Shown here: piece by piece, positions 33,528-46,200 of the stretch
Layout: the number at the start of each line of letters is the position of its first letter
How positions within the stretch are numbered: the first letter of the stretch is position 1
Assembly (NCBI GenBank): GCA_003013855.2
Contig: ML058447.1
Span: 1,798,001 to 1,862,000 of the forward strand
Length of the DNA stretch: 64,000 nt
Origin: Liriodendron chinense
Taxonomy: Eukaryota; Streptophyta; Magnoliopsida; Magnoliales; Magnoliaceae
Direction of reading: 5' to 3'
Notes under the pieces: model-generated
What the model was told of the DNA's origin: nothing
The model's database searches: none
Seen by the model: the letters and a program-made list of their open reading frames with translations, nothing else
Made by a program: the position numbers and the translations under genes

Positions 33528-35120
33528 ATTTAGGAGCTCTCTTAGTCGTTTGTTTCTATCATTACTCAGTGTTGTTGGATGCTGTGATCTTACTTTCGTT
33601 TGCTGATATCTTATCATACTCAAATGAATGATTTAACTTGAGGTTATATATGTACTCATTTGCTCATTGCCCTCTACTGATTATCTGATGAAAACTATCA
33701 GTATTCCTAACTATATTGAAACAGGAATTGTATGACCATCCAAGTGGGGTTCACGTTTCAATCATCCCCACCCTGGATCGATCATGCCACCTCTATAAGA
33801 TTATACAATCCTAGCCATCGATCATGTTTTTCTTTTTAGTTTAATGTGCACCATTGCTGTATCCTCTTTTTATTCATCTATTTGCAGGACACAGATTGAG
33901 AGGATACAATTATCCTATTGGGGGGTTTTGGCACATGGTCCTTTCAAATTAAACTGTCCAAACTATGGGTCCTGATTTAGATGTATCACGAATCTGACTA
34001 TCAGATTAGAGGAGATTAATTGGATGATTAAAAATGAAAGATACACTGATCCTAATTCAGAAAGCATCCACCAAGCAGAGTCAACCTTTTTCAACCAATA
34101 TGATTTCAGGCCATGACCTAGCAACAGTGGTTTCCACAATTTAATTGGTTCAAGTAAATGCATTCCATGCCTGCATATCAAGCATCATACTCTACCAGAG
34201 CATCAAATAACTCCCAACTCTACGCACTATGCATTAAGTTATTTCCTTTTGTTTGCCTTTTTTTTTCCTACTTGCACGCCGCCTCGAGCTTGTAGAAGTG
34301 CCCCAGGGTCTAGTGAGAAAACTATTTTGTTTGGATCCCATCACCATGCCCTAATTGTCACACAGTGGAAGATCCTATACATCCAGTCTGCTGTTCTATC
34401 AGTTGAATATGAACTGTTGCAACATCTTTTCTTAAACTTCAGACTTAGTCATGAAATATCATGATATTTGGCGCAACCAAACACACAGTAGTGACCACCT
34501 GAACACAATAGCAGTGTATCATGCTTGAACCTAATCAGCCATCCAAACATTAGACTGGATGCTGGTGAGATGCAGTGCTCTGATTTCTTTTGCAGGTGAT
34601 TTGATGTGGTGTGTCCCATAAACTGTCGCCATCAAACCTTAATCATTCCTCTTCATATTCACCAAATACTGCTACTACTTTTGGAATATGAAATCGCTAA
34701 AGATTGTTACCGGTAATTTAAACAAGACCACTTAATTTATGGGGAAAAGGAAGCCAGCACAAGCGCTCAATTGTGACCTGTGAAGATGATCAAATCTAGA
34801 ACCAGTGGACCCCACTGTCAATGTGGTATGGAGCAAAATCATCCAGATCAAAATCCAAAAGAATTCGCCAAGTGAATCCTTTCCAAATTTAAAAAATCCA
34901 AAACAAGCAAGCAAGAATATAAGCAATACAGAGGATCAGATTTTCTTTCACAGAATTCTCTTTTTCCCCCCTTTTCCTTCCCTCCCTTTGGTACCATGGC
35001 AGGGTTACAGCAATAATACACATAGACGATTCTCAACCCTTGATTAGATTATGATAGTTGAACCAAAAGGGGTCTCCTATTTCCAAGAGTATTCTTATAT
35101 GCATTCCTCTGCCGATTATA
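33528..35120. other. Intergenic between AHL and a possible exon
   Basis: No gene is recognised. The sequence is largely unique and AT-rich. Confidence 0.4.
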
Positions 35121-35271
35121 TTAGTGTAGATACTTTTGTTGCATTTGATACAACGGTGCTGTGGATAGTTGCCCTCCAACCTCCTCAAATTCCATGAAAT
35201 CCTTCAGCATTGGATCTGTTCTTGTTTGCAGCTTCTGAAGCATTACAGGGACTGCCAAGGTATTTAGTAAC
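35121..35271 (-). CDS. Possible terminal exon, product unknown
   Basis: On the minus strand, an acceptor-like AG at 35272-35273 is followed by a frame encoding 'LLNTLAVPVMLQKLQTRTDP', then 'MLKDFMEFEEVGGQLSTAP', and a stop at 35121. The amphipathic, non-repetitive composition looks like real protein, but I do not recognise the family and found no partner exon upstream (35.3-38.3 kb on this strand is repetitive). It could be a relic or the tail of a gene with distant exons. Confidence 0.3.
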
Positions 35272-35689
35272 CTATATATTTAAGACCAAAAGAGAAGGAT
35301 TAAAACAAAAGAAACCCTAGCTTGGACTTCTGTGACTGACCGCCCCCTTCCAGACCACCCCTTGCGTTTTGGCGGCTGCTCCTCGTATCAGGGAAAATGT
35401 AGTGAACACATTAATATTTCTCTAATTCTAGTTCTACCCCTCTTCACAAGCCGATTCATGTGATAATTCATCTCATCTTGATGGTGCCTCATCAATACAC
35501 ATGGCATTGCTGTGCATTAATCTAGACCATTCCAATTGTTAATCTAACCGGGGATACAAATCACACCAAATAAATGACCGTAACTGTTTATTTTCCATCG
35601 TAGTATAGACCACTCACTACTATACTTTTAACAATCTACTCCGATAGCCATAAAATGAATGGTTAAGGCTAATTTAGTTTAAGATATAT

Positions 35690-35780
35690 TGCCCTTGATA
35701 GAGTGGAATGATAGAAAAGGATTCATGCGCCCGACCCCACTCAGCTGGGATAAGGTTTTGATGACGATGATATGATGTTC
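35690..35780 (+). mobile_element. RTE-LINE 3' tail
   Basis: 'gatagagtggaatgatag', 'cgaccccactcagctgg' and 'gataaggttttgatgacgat' match the 3' end of the RTE LINE family seen at 25421 and 41122. Only the last ~90 bp are present. Confidence 0.6.
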
Positions 35781-35800
35781 TGTCCAAAAGGCGCCCCACA

Positions 35801-36545
35801 AATTTAGAAGGTCTAGATAGAGCTTCATGAGTGTGACATGTGAGAAGGATGAGTCATGGGGTGAACCACAAGTTGGTTGCCTTATTGCAAACTCATCGAC
35901 TAAAGATACAATAGTCCACCAGTTCCACACAAGGCATACCACACTAAAACTCTGTGGGACCCACCACACTGTATGTGGAATACAATCCATCCATCAGGTG
36001 AGAATCCTTAATTTCTCCGTTCATACAAAATATCAGCTCAATACAAAACTCACATTGGCCAAACTAGTGGCAACAATGCAAAATTATGCCTAAAATTCTT
36101 AAGTTCATGTGGTGTGGCCCACCTGAGTTTTGGATCAAGAGGATTTTTGTATATTCACGTCAGCTTGTGAGATAAATTTAGATGGTCTAGATAGAGCTTC
36201 ATGAGTTTGACATGTGAGACGGATGAGTCATGGAATGAAACACAGGTTGGTTGCCTTATTGCAAACTCATTGACGAAAGATACAATAGCCCACCAGTTCC
36301 ACACAAGGCATAAGGCACTCAAACTCCATGGGACCCACCACACTGTATGTGGAATACACTCCATCCATCAGGTGAGAACCCTTAATTTCTCTGTTCATGC
36401 AAAATATCAGCTCAATACAAAACTCACATCGGCCAAACTAGTGGCAACAATGTAAAATTATGCCTAAAATTCTTGAGTTCATGTGGTGTGGCCTACTTGA
36501 GTTTTGGATTAGGAGGATTTTTGTATATTCACTTCAGCTTGTGAA
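35801..36545 (+). repeat. 374-bp direct tandem duplication
   Basis: Unit 1 is 35801-36174 and unit 2 is 36175-36545. They share 'gtctagatagagcttcatga', 'gttggttgccttattgcaaa' and 'ctcaatacaaaactcaca' at a constant 374-bp spacing. The units contain 'ccaccacactgtatgtggaa' and other words of the window's dispersed repeat. Open frames in both copies are chance and have no protein features. Confidence 0.85.
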
Positions 36546-38241
36546 CCACACCTGATGAACAGGTTTGATGAACGATAAACACTGTGGTGGCCCCACACAC
36601 AAACCTATATTTGGTGTCCAATCCCTATTGTTCCCATGTGGTGTGGCCCATTTGAATTGTCTCTTTGACTGATGTTTCGACCTAGGGCCCAGCATTGAGG
36701 GCACCTAATGGATGAGTGCATGTGACACATAATGTGGTGGGCCCACTGAGCTTTGGGTGTTTTCACTAGCATAAAACAGGTGTCATAGAGGATTACAAAC
36801 CTCTTATGGACCCAGACTCATATGTGTTGGACAGAGGCCCGTGGGGCTCAATCATGGGCAGGGTGGGTCCCACACAAGTTTCACTTGGTATACCCTCTTT
36901 CCAGCTTCTCTTGAATGTTTAAGTTGAATTCTAAATTTTGAATTTAGATATGAATACAAAATTTAATTCAATTGTAGATGAGCTTGGGATAGGGTGAGAT
37001 TGGATGAGACTGAAAAACTTCTAGCCTCATCTAAACTCCCTTCCCTATAAAAGGGGAGGGGTTCTCTCGTTAATCCCATTAACAATCATCCATTATCAGA
37101 GAGAAAAAGAGATAGTATATCCATAGATTTTGTCCATTTGGTCCATCCCTTGGATAATTTGTGGCCATCTTAATCATAAAATCGAAGGGGTGGTGAGACC
37201 TCTCTGCTCCCATAGTGGTTAGGCGAACCACTGGATGTGTACCGTCCATCTTTGACTTTTGCAAAGGTCTCAAGATCATGTACACCGTTGGATCCTGCAG
37301 CCCCCCCATCTGGGCCGTCTTTCAACATGTTACTTCTACACTTTTGAAAAATGATGACGACTAATCATCAAACAGGCACTGATGTGTAACTATCCAAACC
37401 ATTAAAATTTTGGGTTCAATTGTGCATGGAGCATATCTCTTAAAGTATATTGATCAAGAAATCCTAACCACCCAGTTAATGGCTAGCAAATGGATGGTTA
37501 AAAGTTAAATATTAAGCAATCCAAATTAGAGGGTTAAATGCTATCTTACATAGTTCAGCCATTAGATGGTTTGGATTAGCTTACAACTACGTCCTGTGTA
37601 TGTTTGAAGAGTCACAATTATTTTTAAAATGGTGCAAAACTAACAAAGAAGCCTACCCCTTTTTTGTGTAAGCAAGTGTACTTGTAAAGTGCATCGCAAC
37701 TGCACTCAATAGCCTATGCGTCAAACTACAACATCCAAGCCACTCGCTTGGTAGGGCTCATCATGACGACACATGGGAGTAAAAATCAAGTTGGCCACTC
37801 ATCTCCTAGGCCACGCACGCACATTGGCGTGTTTAACAATCCTTTTAACCACCCCCTTGTTTTTGCATATGTTGGCCAAGACTTGTTTGGATCAGCTAAT
37901 TTTCTTCCCCCGCCCGTGAACCTGCATTTTTTTTACCACCTGATGAGCAGCTTGGATCTTGCATGTTGGTATGTGGAGGTATTGGTGCATGAGCAGGTGC
38001 ACTCAATTCAGTGCATGTCTCTGGAATCTCTTAAGGAGAGAAGGAAACAGAGACAACAGGAGAATAGAGGGGTATGTGGGAATAATAGAAAATGAATGGA
38101 TGCAGATTTTTCATTTTTATAATAACATTAATTGCAGGGGATGGTAAGGATGGGTTTTCTAAGAAGAGGGTTACTTGGAATGCAAATATGAAGATGGACT
38201 AGTTGGAGGCTTAGAGCATTAGGCGCCCCCCCCCCCCACAA

Positions 38242-38277
<36 letters not shown>

Positions 38278-38310
38278 GAAGAGGAAGAGCAAATGAAGTA
38301 CCCGTTCTCA
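36546..38310. other. Intergenic downstream of ctpA
   Basis: No gene is supported. Several dispersed 'ggcccac' repeats lie at 36580-36880. A mixed C-run and CA microsatellite lies at 38224-38275, 36 bp past the ctpA stop codon. Confidence 0.45.
38224..38275. repeat. Poly-C plus (CA)n microsatellite
   Basis: A run of C is followed by 'aaaaaacacacac...' with about 17 CA units, within the likely 3' UTR of ctpA. Confidence 0.9.
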
Positions 38311-41300
38311 TTATCCTTTCCTTTGCATATTGCAATCTGCTAGATGTTTCGTAACTGCACTCCAAGCTGAAAATACAAACCTTGGGTAAAATTCTAAGGT
38401 GCCTATTTCATTTGGGTTTCAAAAAAATGAGGATGGTACCTGGTATGCGTTGGAAGTCGGGCTCTACACCATTTCCATTGATATCCATGTGATTTGGTGT
38501 GACGTACTTGCCCACAGTTACAACCACGCCCGATCCATCATGAAGTTCAAAAACAGATTGTATCAAGCCCTGACAAAAGTATTGAATATAAAAATGAGCT
38601 CGACTTTATATTCCCAATGGAAGAATGGAGTTCGTGTTACCAAATCTTTTACTGTCCATTGGCTGTAGATGGGATCCCTGTCAGCACTCAAAACAGGACT
38701 GCAGATGTGAGCACCATTTTGAATGTGCATGGTGATTCCCATCATTGGCTCCAGGCATCAAACAGAAGTTGAGAGGTTTGGGAATATGCACAAAGCATGC
38801 CAGAGAAGAAAAAACAGAGGGAGGGGATTTGGAGTTCTGAATTCAGGAGGGAATTCATAACTATTTTCTCATTCAAACCTTGCCAAAAGTCCTTTCTCCC
38901 ACAAGAACAGCTCTACAGTTATCATGAAGCGCTGTTGCAACCTGAAAAATAAGTCTGATTACAATAGTAGCATGGTGAAAATCCTAATTTAGTTACAGGA
39001 AGAGGAGGAGCTAAGCTGCTCACAATTTCGCTAGCGCTTGCTGTTCTATTGTTCACTAGAACCTGGATGTGAAGGACACCGATTAGATTTAACAAGGAAA
39101 ACAGGGTGATGGTTTGTTGAAAAGGAAAAAAACAATTATCACTGCATAGGGACAAGAATATTGCTCATGTCAATAGACGAAGGCTATGGCAATTTAATAA
39201 AAAACAGAAACCCGTATTTTACTTTTTGATGGAAAATTATTAGATGATGGTCGAAATAAATGTAAGCATACAATAACAGGAGCTGTGGCCAAAGGTGCAG
39301 TTTCTGCAACAATAGTTCTTTGGAACTGGGGATCCCTTCCAACAGTATAAGTGACCTGTATCATCAGAAGAAAATGAGACAATTTCAATGGTATATGTAG
39401 TGAAACAACCAAATGTTTCAATAACTTTAATTGCCACAAAGTGTATTTAAGTGATAGATTTGCAATAAATACTGAGAAACGACAGGGAAACAAGATACTG
39501 TATACTTCGCAAACTTGTATGGCAAGCAAACTATTTTCAAATGGCCATACTTGAATTCTTCTGACTGTTGATTTTCACATTAACTTGCCCTAATGGTCAA
39601 TATGGATCCATTTAAGCAATTTACCAGTTACCACACACATATTCCAATTCATACATTGACATGTTGTACAAAGCATATTACAACTGGAAATACATTACAC
39701 TAATATAAGAACATGATATCATTAAGCATGTTACATAAATTCACATGCTTTTTCTTTTGGAAGAAACATCTGCAGTGTACACATTATATTGAAATATTAT
39801 AGATGCCATGGCCGGTCCCAGTGCTGGGTAAAGAGGAAGGTCAATGTCCTGCGATCGGCCAACCATAAAAATTTTACTAATCTGTCATTTAGAAGCAACC
39901 CCCAAATTGTCGAGAGAGGCTATGATGATATGAATAATTTGTACTGCATTATTCTGGTGGGTAAGATGGCTTTCGGATCGATGGGGCAATTTCCTTGAGA
40001 ATATAACATATAGAACAGCCCAAAACATCACAAAAGTAGTGGGTACAAATATGCATCTAAGAAGTTAATATCTTGTAACAACTGCATACCGTGTCCCCTT
40101 CATTTAAAAAGAGCTTAGCAACCTCAATGCCAGCCTGAGATAAGCAAAACAGTACAATCAAACTCACAAATCTAAGATGGTATATCATATTAAATTAAAC
40201 AGAAGAAAGACATGGCATTGTAGGAAGTAATATCTTCCAAGCATATTAAAACTTAATTCTGTAAAAGCCTTAGCAAGTAATGCCCTTTTGTCTTTGGTAT
40301 TTTTCTTTCTTGTCCCTCCTAGAGATACACGGCATATGCAGATTTGAGTTCATAATAGACCAACAGACTTGATGCAAGAGTTCTCTATTCTTCTAGAGCA
40401 TAAGCACGCACTAAGGAAGAATCTCAGGATCTAAAACACAGAAGATTTGAGAAGGAAGATCTTGAGCAAAATCTTATTTATTTTACAAGCATTCATTTCC
40501 AAACCAATGCATCATTCTTTGCGCAATTGGATGTCATTCTAGCTTTAGTTGGATCAAGCTAGACCTTGTTGTTGATCAGACAACTGAACTTAAATTGCAG
40601 TAAAGGAAACTTTAAAGTAACAAATATTTGGATGAGAGGGTGAGGAGAAGGAGAAGGAATGAGTGAGAGGATAAGGGTTCTTAGACAACAAGGGCATCAG
40701 GTTCAAAGTCTTTAGCTACTTCAATTGGATAGATCTTCATTTCACCTCTAGTTCCCATGCCTTCCCAGTGACAGAGACTATGTTACAAATGTAATAATGT
40801 TAGAATGAAAAGATAAGGCTATAAGCCTATACCATACTTAGACATGAAGGGAACTTCTTAATGAGGATTGTCATAAAGGAAACACTAACCTTTCATTAGA
40901 ATGCCTAACCCCATGAATAAGATCCAAACTCCACCTCATTTATTAGATTTTTGTCACTCCTGGTTTAGTCCATTGTTGTAATTGCTAATACACTTGAGTT
41001 CCATTCAGGAGGAGAAGAAAAATTCATCATCCATGATATTCAGTAATTAAAATAAGAAGTCCAACTAATATTAAGTGAAGTGCCTAGCCTATATCAGTAG
41101 AAAATCCTCAATTGTTATATGATCATCACCATCACCATCTAAGCCTTATCCCAATTAATTGGGGTCTGCTACATGAATCATGTTCCGTTTGCGGGGTGTT
41201 TGATGTTTCAAATCCCTCTGTAAAGGCAAGGAAATAAGTCATTATTAATTTTTACAAATGTTTGCCAAGACACGGAGATCAGTGAGTATTTCCTACTTGA

Positions 41301-43235
41301 AAATTGGTCCGGAAAGGGCTTACTTAAATTTGTGGGCCCCACTGTGATGTATGTGACTTATCTACGCCATCCATCCATTTTACCATAACATTTTAGGGCA
41401 CGTGCCAAAAAATGAGGCAGATCCGAAGCTTGAGTGGACCACAACACAGGAAACAGAGGTCCTAAAGACATCCACCGTTGAAAGCTATTTCCTTCCTAGG
41501 GCCCACATTGATGTTTGTTTGTCATCTAACCTGTTCATAAGGATATAAAGACATGGATAAAGGGAAAAGAAAAATATCAGCTTCATCCAAAACTTCTGGG
41601 GGGCCCAAGAAGTAGTCGACAGTAGGCATTCAACTCCCACTGTTTCCTAGGTTGCAGTCCACTAAAGCCTTGGATTTGCCTCATTCGTTGGCTCATGCCC
41701 TAAAATGAGCTTGTGGAAGAGAGCATGCATAAGTCACATGTTACTGACCGGTTGCGCTAAAAGCTCAAACTGTTAGGGAACGACAGAACAATGTATATCA
41801 GGGGTTTTGCTGACGCCTCCAACACTTCCCCTCACGTGAGGGCGGTATACTGGCCCCACACGTGATACTCTGGGCTGATACAATACCAGATGCCTTATAA
41901 TACCGAATTTTGCAACCCCGGAACTTGAACACCGGACGTCCTGCTCTGATACCAGGTTACTGACCGGTTGCGCTAAAAGCTCAAGCTGTTAGGAAACGAC
42001 AGAACAATGTATATCAGGGGGTTTGCTGATGCCTCCAACATCACATACATCACGGTGGGCCCCACATTTTTATATTTTCTGCCTAGGGTTTAGAGATGGA
42101 AGACGTTCAAATAACTGTACCTGTTGATGTCACATGGGAACACAGCCGGAATTACAAAGGTAAATAATCATTACCTATTTACGGGTATTTACAAGAGGAT
42201 TTGAAAAATCAAACACCCCCTTGGATTCATGGTGGAAGTTATGGCATAAGTTTGACACCTGATGCCACCCTCCTCCTTTATCCGGACTGAGGATCGGCAA
42301 TGAGAGCACAAAAACTCTAATAGTCTATTACATTGGTTGATTAAAATCAACGAGTTTTCAAGTGTTATATGATCTACTATAAATTTTCTAGAAAGCACAG
42401 CATTACATCTTCCTCTTTGTGTAAGCATGATAACATATCATTATGCTAATTTGAAAAGTGCAACCTGCTTTTGACTGTTGCTGCAGTCAGAAACTACAAA
42501 TAAAAGCACCCGTACTGGTGCTACGGAAGCACCTATAAAGTAGAAGCATCTGGAGTTTTATATTACTTTTTGGGTGAGTACCAACATCCAATTTTATTGT
42601 AAACCCTCACTTATGGCTAATACCAACAAGCTCCATTGCTTACTGTATAGAAACTGACTGATTTCAATGTTCAAGTGACAGGCTGATACTGATACCAGGA
42701 AATGAGGTAATGTAAATTAGTCTCAAGTCAGATAAAGCATTCTTGTAGAAAGAGTCATGTAAGAGGTTTGGATACTGGACAAACCTGCACTAGTCCACCA
42801 AGATTATCTCTAAGATCCAAAACAAAATACGAAGCACCAGAATCCTGAAGAAGCTTCATCGCTGAAAACAATGAATCAGTATTGCCTCTTGTATTATTGC
42901 AGGGCTAATGGAATAATGCACTTCAAGCATGAAGTGATAAAAATGGTAAATGTAACAAGGTGAACAAAAGCAAAGGAAATTATCCAAAGACATCAAATAT
43001 CAAAGAAACAAGAATGTTGTAAAATAGTGAAAATAAGATATGAGGGTTATCAACCGGGTTATGTTGTACATCAGGGACTGGGTTTCCTGAGTGTGTTTGT
43101 GTTTGTTTGGGGTGGGTAGCCTTGGGGCTGCATTATATGTTGTATTTTCTTTTTCCTTTTTTTTTTCTGGTTCTTTTTCTTCTTTGTTTTTTTGTTTTTC
43201 TGTTTTTGGCCTTTGGCCTTCATAATTTGCAAATA

Positions 43236-43279
<44 letters not shown>

Positions 43280-46200
43280 GACGATGATAATAGTAATAAA
43301 TAAATAAAATAATTATTTTCCCAAAATTGAACTTAAAAGCCCTAGTTCGAAGAGGAATATGAGACAAACATGTTCTCTAAACTGGTGAATCCCCTAGCTA
43401 CTTAGTTGACTCAGAAGTTCTGCACCCTAAAGCTAAAATTTTCTTCGCCAAGGATAATTATACAAGGAAGGAACCTATGCAATGTGATCCTTATGTGTTT
43501 CAAAAATAGGGAGTATGCAGAAGAAAAACATGGCATCCCATTAAAAAAATATATATATATACTTGGGAGTTTGGTGATTCACAATTTTTCCAGTGTATGT
43601 CAGTAGGTAACTAGGTATTCTAGTCCAATTTGTGGTAAGGGGAAAGAGAATGTCTCGAAAGATATGCTCATTAGAATGGCACCAACCCACAGACTTCTTC
43701 TCCCCATACTCCCAAGTCAAAAGAAAGAGCCATCACTTGCAGACGATCATCCAAACTCATCTACTCTTATCACTTGAATTAGTAAATCCAGTTATAGATA
43801 ATATGGGACCATTTGGTGATTGCAGGTCAAATACATACTAAGTTCAGATTATCCTAGCAGCTGTCATCCTATTGCTGAAACCTACCCATCCAATTAGTAG
43901 ATTTAATAAAGCAATTTTTCCTTCAAGTTGCCACGTCCAAAGGATGCATCAAAATTTGTGTGGCCTGTTAACAAAAGCTTTTAATAGTTTTCAAACGCTG
44001 ATGTAGATCTTATGCAATTACATGCATCTCACACGTGTTACTGCTGATGAACTCATCTATGAACTTATACCAGAACTTAGCTTAGACCTATATGCTCGGA
44101 TATCACTCTTTTCTTTCAAAGAAAATTACTGGTAGAATCAAAAGAACCATCTTGAATGGTAAGAAAGAAACTAGTGAGTCTCATGTTGAAATGTACCGAT
44201 AACCAAATCTTTTCTTGCCAATGCATTGAACTCTTTCAGACGCACGTATCCAACTGAAGCAGTTCCATTTTCCAACGGTTCTAAGCGGTAGAATACTGGG
44301 GTTCGTGCAATAAGTTGCCTCTGGACTGTAAAAGATTGAACTGGTCCGCAATTGCCATGTTTAACCTACAAGCATCAATATTTAGTTGGGGAAACAATAA
44401 AACTCAATCTGAAAGTACCATGTTAATACACCATATTTGCAACATGATTGAATGGTATAACCTCAATAGTCACAAATGTTTCCTTAGGACCTTGAAGCAA
44501 AGATGATACTTCAAAGGCTGATTTCCCCTTGACTTCCACTCCATTAACGGATAAGATCTCATCCCCCTACCAAGAGAGTAGAGAATGTACGGAAATAAAT
44601 TAAAAATGTTGATTTGCAAATGTATCTTCACAATAATGTCACCAACCAAAACTGTTCAAAACTAGTAGTAGTAATATCAGAAGAAAACAACCAAAACTCT
44701 CCAAGTTTATCATTGAGAAGAAAATGAAAATCAGGAGCACACATGCCACCTTCCCTGTAGAAGCAAAAATAAGAGAATGTATTTTACTGCCGCTTTTTTT
44801 GTTGTTGTTGTTGTTGAGATGCTCTCATGTAATGGAATCTGATTCTGACATGGTACTAGAATGGACATTGATTTCCACATCAAAACTATTTAGATTGAAG
44901 ACAAATTTTTCAGAGAACGGTAACTAAGAATTTGTCAAAACTATTCCAAGATCTCATCCCTAACCAATAATGTACATTGTAATTAACCATAGTAAACAAC
45001 TTAATGTAGGAAACATAGGTAAATCAGTAAGATAAATGTTAGAGATGACTCAAATCTGTGCAATGGAGGCCTTCGACCGGTCGTGGATGGCGACCGAAAG
45101 GTCGGAAATTCGGAGCTAAGACAGCAAGCTTGCTGGACCCTTTTTGGGCATTGTCGACCGGTCGGCCGACCGGTCGGCAGGGGTCATCGATCGGTCAACG
45201 GTGTGCTCCGACCGGTCGACAGGCTTCCTTTTTTAGTTGGGTTTCTTGCGCGGTTTTGCGCAAGGAGTTTCTAATCTCGGTTTTCTCCTATTTAAGGAGT
45301 GTATCACGGGATTAGTGGTATCTTAGACGCGAAAGGGGATTGAGAGAGGTTTTGGGTGAGAGAAAGAGCTTGAGAAGATGGTTTTCTTCTTGGGAAAGCT
45401 TGGGATTTCTCTTGTGGGCTTGTGATCCGGGGTTTTGGGTTCCATCTCTTATAACTTCTGATATTATAGTGGATTGGTGTCGCTTTGCGCCATGGTTTTT
45501 TACCCGTGAGGGGTTTTCCACTTAAAATCGGATTGTCTATGTGTGGTTGATTGCATGCATGTGTGCTTGTATTGTGTTGCTTGTTTGATTTTATTTGCTA
45601 ATGTGTGATCGGCTTTGCTTCCGCTACCGGCCTTTATCCCAACAACTGGTATCAGAGAGATCGTTGGTGTGTAGCAGAATTCGAATCTGAGACGAGAGCA
45701 TGGCATCAAGTATGGGATTCGACATAGAGAAGTATTCGGGAAAAATAATTTTGAATTTTAGAAGGTGAAGATGAAAGGCCTTCTAGTTCAACAAGGGTTT
45801 CAAGATGCGCTCCTTGGAAAGCGACCGGAGGCTATGAAAGAAGAAGAGTAAAATAGGATCGATGAAAAAGTCAATGTCTCAATCTAGTTGTGCCTGGCAG
45901 ATGAGGTCCTGTACAACATCATGGAATTGAAAACTGTGGCTGAAACATGGGCGAAGTTGAAGAATATCTACGCAAAGAAATCTCTGAAAAATCGCATATA
46001 TTTGAAGATTCAGTTGTATAATTTGAGAATGACGGAGGGGGCTGATGTTTAGAGCCACATCAGCAATTTCAATAAGCTTATTTGCAAGTTGATGGATGTA
46101 AATGAATCGATGAAGGACGAGGATCATGCGTTTATCCTGTTGAATTCTCTTCCAGAATCATATGAGTCGCTTGAGGACTCGTTGTGTGCAGGTAAGGAGA

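Noticed and set aside
35827..36455. Two similar open frames (35827-36093 and 36201-36455) as a small gene pair
   Set aside because: They are the same chance frame in two units of a 374-bp tandem duplication of non-coding repeat.
43071..43367. Open frames with poly-Met or poly-His
   Set aside because: They are translations of the ATG microsatellite and a T-rich LINE tail, not proteins.
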